From the NCBI GenBank assembly GCA_949825065.1, contig OX463859.1, forward strand, positions 8,651,850 through 8,715,849: 64,000 bases of DNA, in the 5' to 3' direction. Both the position numbers and the translations under genes were made by a program. The number at the start of each line of letters is the position of its first letter. The first letter of the stretch is position 1. The stretch is from Odontocerum albicorne. Its lineage: Eukaryota > Arthropoda > Insecta > Trichoptera > Odontoceridae. This document shows positions 54,201-60,200 of this stretch, piece by piece. The notes beneath the pieces are model-generated. The model was not told the DNA's origin. It did not search any database and saw only the letters and a program-made list of their open reading frames with translations.

Positions 54201-57200
54201 GGTGCAAAAAGATAACCTGATGCAGAGGCACGGCCTGGGGGACGTAGTCCGGGACAGAAGAGCACACAACCTGAGGACGAGGAGAGCTGACCCCAACAGT
54301 CTTCGCAGACAGTGAGTTGGGATGGAACCAGGGAGAAGAAGAAATATTAGCAATTTTGTATGAAATTTTTATGCAATTTCATACAAACTTGCCAAAAATA
54401 AAGTTTTATAATATTTTAGTAAATATTTTTTCAATTGCTGTATGAAAATAACGGTGATTTTTTTTCAGGCCAAGCAAGATCCTCTATCATGTAAACACAT
54501 CGTGGTGTTTCATTTGTGCAAAGGGTGGATCTCTCATTTGCTGCGAGACCTGCCCGACATCTTTTCATGCGGAATGTCTCAAGATCTCGCCTCCTGAAGG
54601 TATTGCTACAGCATAAAATTGTGTTGTTTTACACTTTTGTTGTATACAGTATAACCTGGCAGGTTTATTTCTATTATGTATGTTCCTCATGGTATGAAAA
54701 AAGTTTTGTTATTTCTCACAATATATAATCTTAGGAGTCTCTTTAAAGCTTCCATGTCATTAGACCTACAACACCCCGGTGTCAGTTAAGTGTGTTTCAT
54801 ATTTCAGAACATGCCACATTGTAAGAAGGGTTTGGTTTAAATGTAACGATTGTCTTATATATCACTATAACCGTATTATGAATGTAAACCACACTTTGAC
54901 AACCTCTGGCCTAGTTTACTCCAAAGCTTATTACTGGTTGTTTTTTCATAAATGATGTATTTAAACAATTAGTCGTCATGTAAATGAATAAATAAATAAT
55001 TGGTTGGATGCCTGACTTCCCCAACCTGGGGGTTGTGTTTTCAATTCTTGTTGGTATAATTGTTTTTTAAAAAGGGTTTCACCCAGGTTTTCAACTTAAG
55101 TCTTTTCAACATTTTTCTAATTGATCAGAAGAGATTGCTTTATGGTAATATAAACTGGCAGGGTGTACTGTATACAATGAAAGTGTAATGCGTTTGATGT
55201 ACAGAAATGAAAGTGGACATTAAAAAAGAATGAAAAGGGCCGAATAAATGCTGTAGAAATGCATGCACTGACAAAAATACATGGGTTGCCAATGTATGAG
55301 AGAATACGGAATGAAGTGATTCGGAACGAATGCTAATATACATTAAGGAAGATGAAGAAGAGTTCTCGAAGAGAGTTTGAGTGTTTAGGCATGTAGAACG
55401 AATGAATAGAGAAAGATTAACAAACCAAATATGCAGCGAAAATGTGAGTTGAATACGTGGTAGAGGAAGACCAAGGATAGTATTGTTGGATCAAATAAAT
55501 GGTATTTTAAAAGAAGGAAATGTAAATTGTCAGATATTATAGTTGTTATGAGGTCTATGGATGTAGAAAAGGCGACAAATGTGTGTCATGATAGGAAAGT
55601 CTGGCACACTCTCTTCTGTTTTCCCTGAAAGGGAATCACGTGATGTTATGTATTTGTGTATGGTATCTATTCATATTAGAGTTTTAATTCCAGGTGGGTA
55701 CATATGCGAAGACTGCGAGACGGGTCGCCTACCACTGTACGGGGAGCTGGTCTGGGTGAAGCTGGGCCATTACCGCTGGTGGCCTGCGTTAGTGCTGCAC
55801 CCCTGTGATGTACCACCCAACATTGCAGCATTGCCCCACACGCCCAATCAGTTTGCCGTGCGCTTCTTCGGTGACTACGATCATTACTGGGTCAATACAG
55901 GACGAGTTTTCCCTTACCAAGAAGGTTGGTTATTTTTATTTAGATGCTGACCTAGTGGTGACTTCACCATAGACACCATTTTTTAACTTGAGTTTTATTT
56001 GCCTCGTAAGGGTATGGGTGTCACAAGACTCAGGCAAGTTTGCGACGCCATCTGTATTTTATCCAAGAATTAAAAAAAGCGCTCAATTTGAAAGACCCTA
56101 TATAATACTAAGATTTTTTATTATTAGTGAAAGTGTATTATTTGCCATTATAAAACTGTATTTAATCAGTGTTAGTCTGAACTGAAAGAAAGATTCATGT
56201 ACTACGTTCAGGGTCTAAAAAAGATTGTGTTATGTGCTCAAATAAAACCAGTTCTAGGCGGGAGTCTGTGGTACTCAAGTACATATTGTGACACTTGTCC
56301 CAGGAAACCTGCAGTGCATCTACGAAATTATAAGAATTCGTGTTCATTTTTTTATATTTGTTTATTTATTTTTTTGTTAAAGATTGATGTCGTGTCAAAA
56401 ATGCAAACACAAGTTGAAACAAAAAATTTCAATGTAAAACTATAGGGTGTGTCGCTCGCCATCAGATTAATCAATATGTTGCAAAATGCTCATTTATTTC
56501 TCTTTTAAATGCAACAATTGAAATAAATACCAAATATTTATTTGGAGTGAAACCCGTTTTTACGTGCCCGGAATTCACGTTTTCCCGCTATTTGCGCTCA
56601 ATTTTTCCAATCCCGTTTAATTTTAGTACATTTAGTACCCACTTTTATGTTTTTATTTCCCGCAATTTACGTTTGAAATATTTAAAATGCAAATCAATTT
56701 ATAAACATATTTAATTAAATGCGCGATGATTTAAAATATTTGAAATGAACATTAGGAAGCAGAAATATGTTGTTTTTATTTATAGACACGTGTGCACCTG
56801 CACCTGCAGCGCTCATGGTCAAGGTTACACGAGTCGTGTAATACGATGCAATTAGTGGAAAATGTAGCGAATCAGAGGCAGGCAGACTGTATATGTATTT
56901 GGTCAATCTATGCTTGTGTTTTAAACATGTCGGTCGTGTACATACAATTTCAATTGTCAATTGTCGTGTATTTCGTGTGTCAATTAACATTTTTTTCTTT
57001 TCTTTTAATTTTTCGTTGAATCCCTTCAAATAATGCCTCAGCAAAGAAAAATATTATCGATTCAAGAGAAAAGAAAAATTCTCGAAAAAGGGAATAAACA
57101 TGTTGGTTGACGTGTTTCACTCGCGCGTGATTTGGGGATACCCATTACAACTTTGGCTACGATAATAAAAAATAGCGAATCGATTGAAAAAAGTTTTCCG

Positions 57201-60200
57201 ATTTGCGTGATTATCTAAATAAAAAATAATTTTTAATTTATTTTTCTAGCTCTGAATCTACGTTTTCCTTCCAATTACGTTTTTTTTTTCAGTCCCTTCT
57301 AAAATGTAAAAACGGGGTTTCACTGTATTTATAAGTAAATGGTAAAATGTACCTTGTGACAAAAAAAAAAACAAAAAGTATAAAAGAGCCAGTAGTGAGT
57401 GCTCAACACATTAAGTTTGACAGAATATACTAAATAAAAAATAATTTTACTCAATTATAGTACAACACAAATATTTAGAATAAAACAGGTATCAAATCGT
57501 ACAATCACAAATTACCAACACAATACGGGGCCGTCCACAGGTGCACAGCCTGCACTGCGCAAAAAATACAAATAATAGACAAATCATGGAAAAATAAAAT
57601 TCAAATTAAAAACAAAGTATAAATACGGAATCAGAAAGCTGCACTTCACAAATCCTCAAAAAATCACAAATATAGTAAAAAAAAACACAATCAGTTAAAA
57701 AGCAGTTCAAAAAAGGTCTTCAAAAGTCCTCTAAAGACATGCGAGATCCCACTTCAAGACTCGGATATTCGGAAGTGCCTTTTCAGGCACTCCTTAAAGG
57801 CTGGAAAACTAACTCCAAATATTAGGTGTACCGGAAAAGAATGTCGTTTTTTGTGTTATCGCTTTTGAGTGGTCAGTTGTGCTTCGGCAGTCGAACTTTT
57901 ATAACGTGTTCTGTGTTGTTTCTCTGACTACGTATACCTGGAGTGTACTAGGACTTTTAAACAAAAACATTTACAACCCTATATACAATGGAGAGCTTTG
58001 TACCGAATGAGGAATTTATTCGAAATATTACGCTTTACCATTTCATGAAGAAAGAAAGTGCAACACGTGCTTTAAAAAATATTTGTGATTTACTGGGAGA
58101 TATTTTGAATGTTCGTAAATGCCAGAGGTGGTTTAAACAATTTAAATCCGGCAATTTTGATCTAAAAAATAACCCTGGAAGTGGTCGACCTGTTAAAGTG
58201 GATAGCGATGTTTTAACTGAGATGATTCAGCAAAATCCAACTTCAACGATTCAAGAAGTCGCGGAGCAACTCGGATGTTCATGGTCAAGCGTGCAAGAGC
58301 ATATAAAAAAATCGGCAAGACATGGAAACAAGGAAAATGGATACCTCATGAATTAAGTGAAGAAAATCTAGGTGAGCGTATAAATGCGTGCACTGAGTTA
58401 TTGGAATTAAATACCAAAACTCCATTTCTACAACATCTGGTAACTGGTGACGAAAAATGGGTGTTGTTTTCAAACCAAAGACGCAAGAAACAATGGCTTT
58501 CAAAGGGCCAGGTACCAAAACCCACCCCTAAGCCCGGGCTCACTGCAAAAAAAGTTATTTTGTCTGTTTGGTGGGATGGCAAGAGAATAATTTATTTCAA
58601 AACATTAAAACCCGGACAGATTATTAACGCCCAAGTGTATTGTGATCAACTAGAGCATTTAGATGCAGAAATAATAAAAAAAAGACCTGCACTGGCTAAT
58701 TGTGGACAAGTGTTTTTACAGCACGATAATGCACGACCGCATACCTCAAAAATAACGAAAGAAAAAATTAAAGCCCTAGGCTGGACAACTATACGTCACA
58801 CACCATATTCACCGGATCTCGCTCCATCGGATTACCATTTGTTCCGGTCAATGCAACACTTTTTAAACGGAAAAGAATACAAAAATTATGAGGATGTCAA
58901 AAAAGGCATATCTGAGTATTTTGCATCGAAACCAGCTGAATTTTACGAACGTAATATTAAAAAATTGATTGAGAGGTGGAAGGAGGTTATATCAAACGAT
59001 GGCAATTATATTTTGAACTAAGTTTTAATAAATAAATACATTAAATGCACCAAATTGTTTTATTGAAAAAACGACATTCTTTTCCGGTACACCTAATATA
59101 TCCAAGACCACAGCATACCTATTTCCGATCCTGTGCAGTCTAGGTATAGGAGAATTAGCAAAATAGAAATGTCTTGCAGCCTGGTAATTCTTGTCAGAAT
59201 TCGAATGCTAATCAATTCTAAGAGTTTCAATCAAATATGTCCAACCCATGGAATTCCTAATTGAACGTAGTGCAACTTCTATTGATAAATGAATTCATTA
59301 AATAATTTGTACGAGTATTCACCCTGTGTATGTTGAACAGCTCGTTCGATCTAATTGAACAAATAGGGCAACGGAAACATGATTCATACTTAAACTTGAC
59401 CCTTAACCTTGAAACTTGATTCCCAGTTGACCACTCTTGAACGAGTCTTGCAAAATGTTAATTTCTTTTTGACTTAATTTGTTTTGTTTTGTTCTTGTTT
59501 TACTTTATTTTCTTAAGATCTCTTATAAGTATTGTTGATTGTTTCAGGTGATACTGGACACGCATCTAGCAAGAAGTCGACTGTGGACAATACATTCTTA
59601 ACAGCTGTTAAACAGGCTCAGGAAGCTTATGAAATTGTACAAAGTAAGTAAAGTCTTCTACAATATAATCTAGATTTTACATTTTCCTATGTGTTGAAAA
59701 AGACGAGGCTATGAGGGTACTGTGATTTATTTTGTGGATATCCAAGGATTTTGATTCAATTAAAATATTTCCACTGTTGTGTACTTCACTTGTGTGTAGT
59801 CAGCTTAAATATAATTCCACTGTTTGGTCCCTTTGCTATGATGTTCATATTAGCACTGTTGAAAGTGTGCAACATACATTTTTGAGTTTTGTTAACTTTA
59901 ACCGGTTCACTGCCACGAGCGCGTTGACGCGCTCTCTGATTCAGTGCTCGCCAGGCCGGCCATACAAAATGAACGCGTAAACGCTCTCTCCTTTGAGCTT
60001 GTCGCGAGCCAATATCAAATCCAATTGTAATAATTTATAAATTATAACACATAGGGACATCTATTGGGATGGTCAAGAAATACTTAAATATTACAATTTA
60101 CCGATATTATCAAAGTTACAGTCATCTTTCTAAAAGCTTTCACTGATAGTCAATACGTGTCTCTGATACAGGGTTGCTGACTATAGTTTTTTGCGTCATA

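Larger units (their letters stand above)
53442..54468. other. NSD intron 3, mostly one RTE insertion
   Basis: 1027 bp, GT-AG; 809 bp are a single truncated RTE copy plus a 13-bp duplication, so the ancestral intron was about 205 bp. Confidence 0.9.
54600..55693. other. NSD intron 4
   Basis: 1094 bp. Contains a SINE tail (54622-54690, minus), a decayed plus-strand SINE (54990-55192) and an RTE relic (55195-55665). The acceptor is 13-30 bp past the relic. Confidence 0.8.
55925..59547. other. NSD intron 5
   Basis: 3623 bp. Holds a Tigger copy and a near-intact mariner; 55930-56540, 57330-57820 and 59100-59540 show nothing I recognise. Confidence 0.85.
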
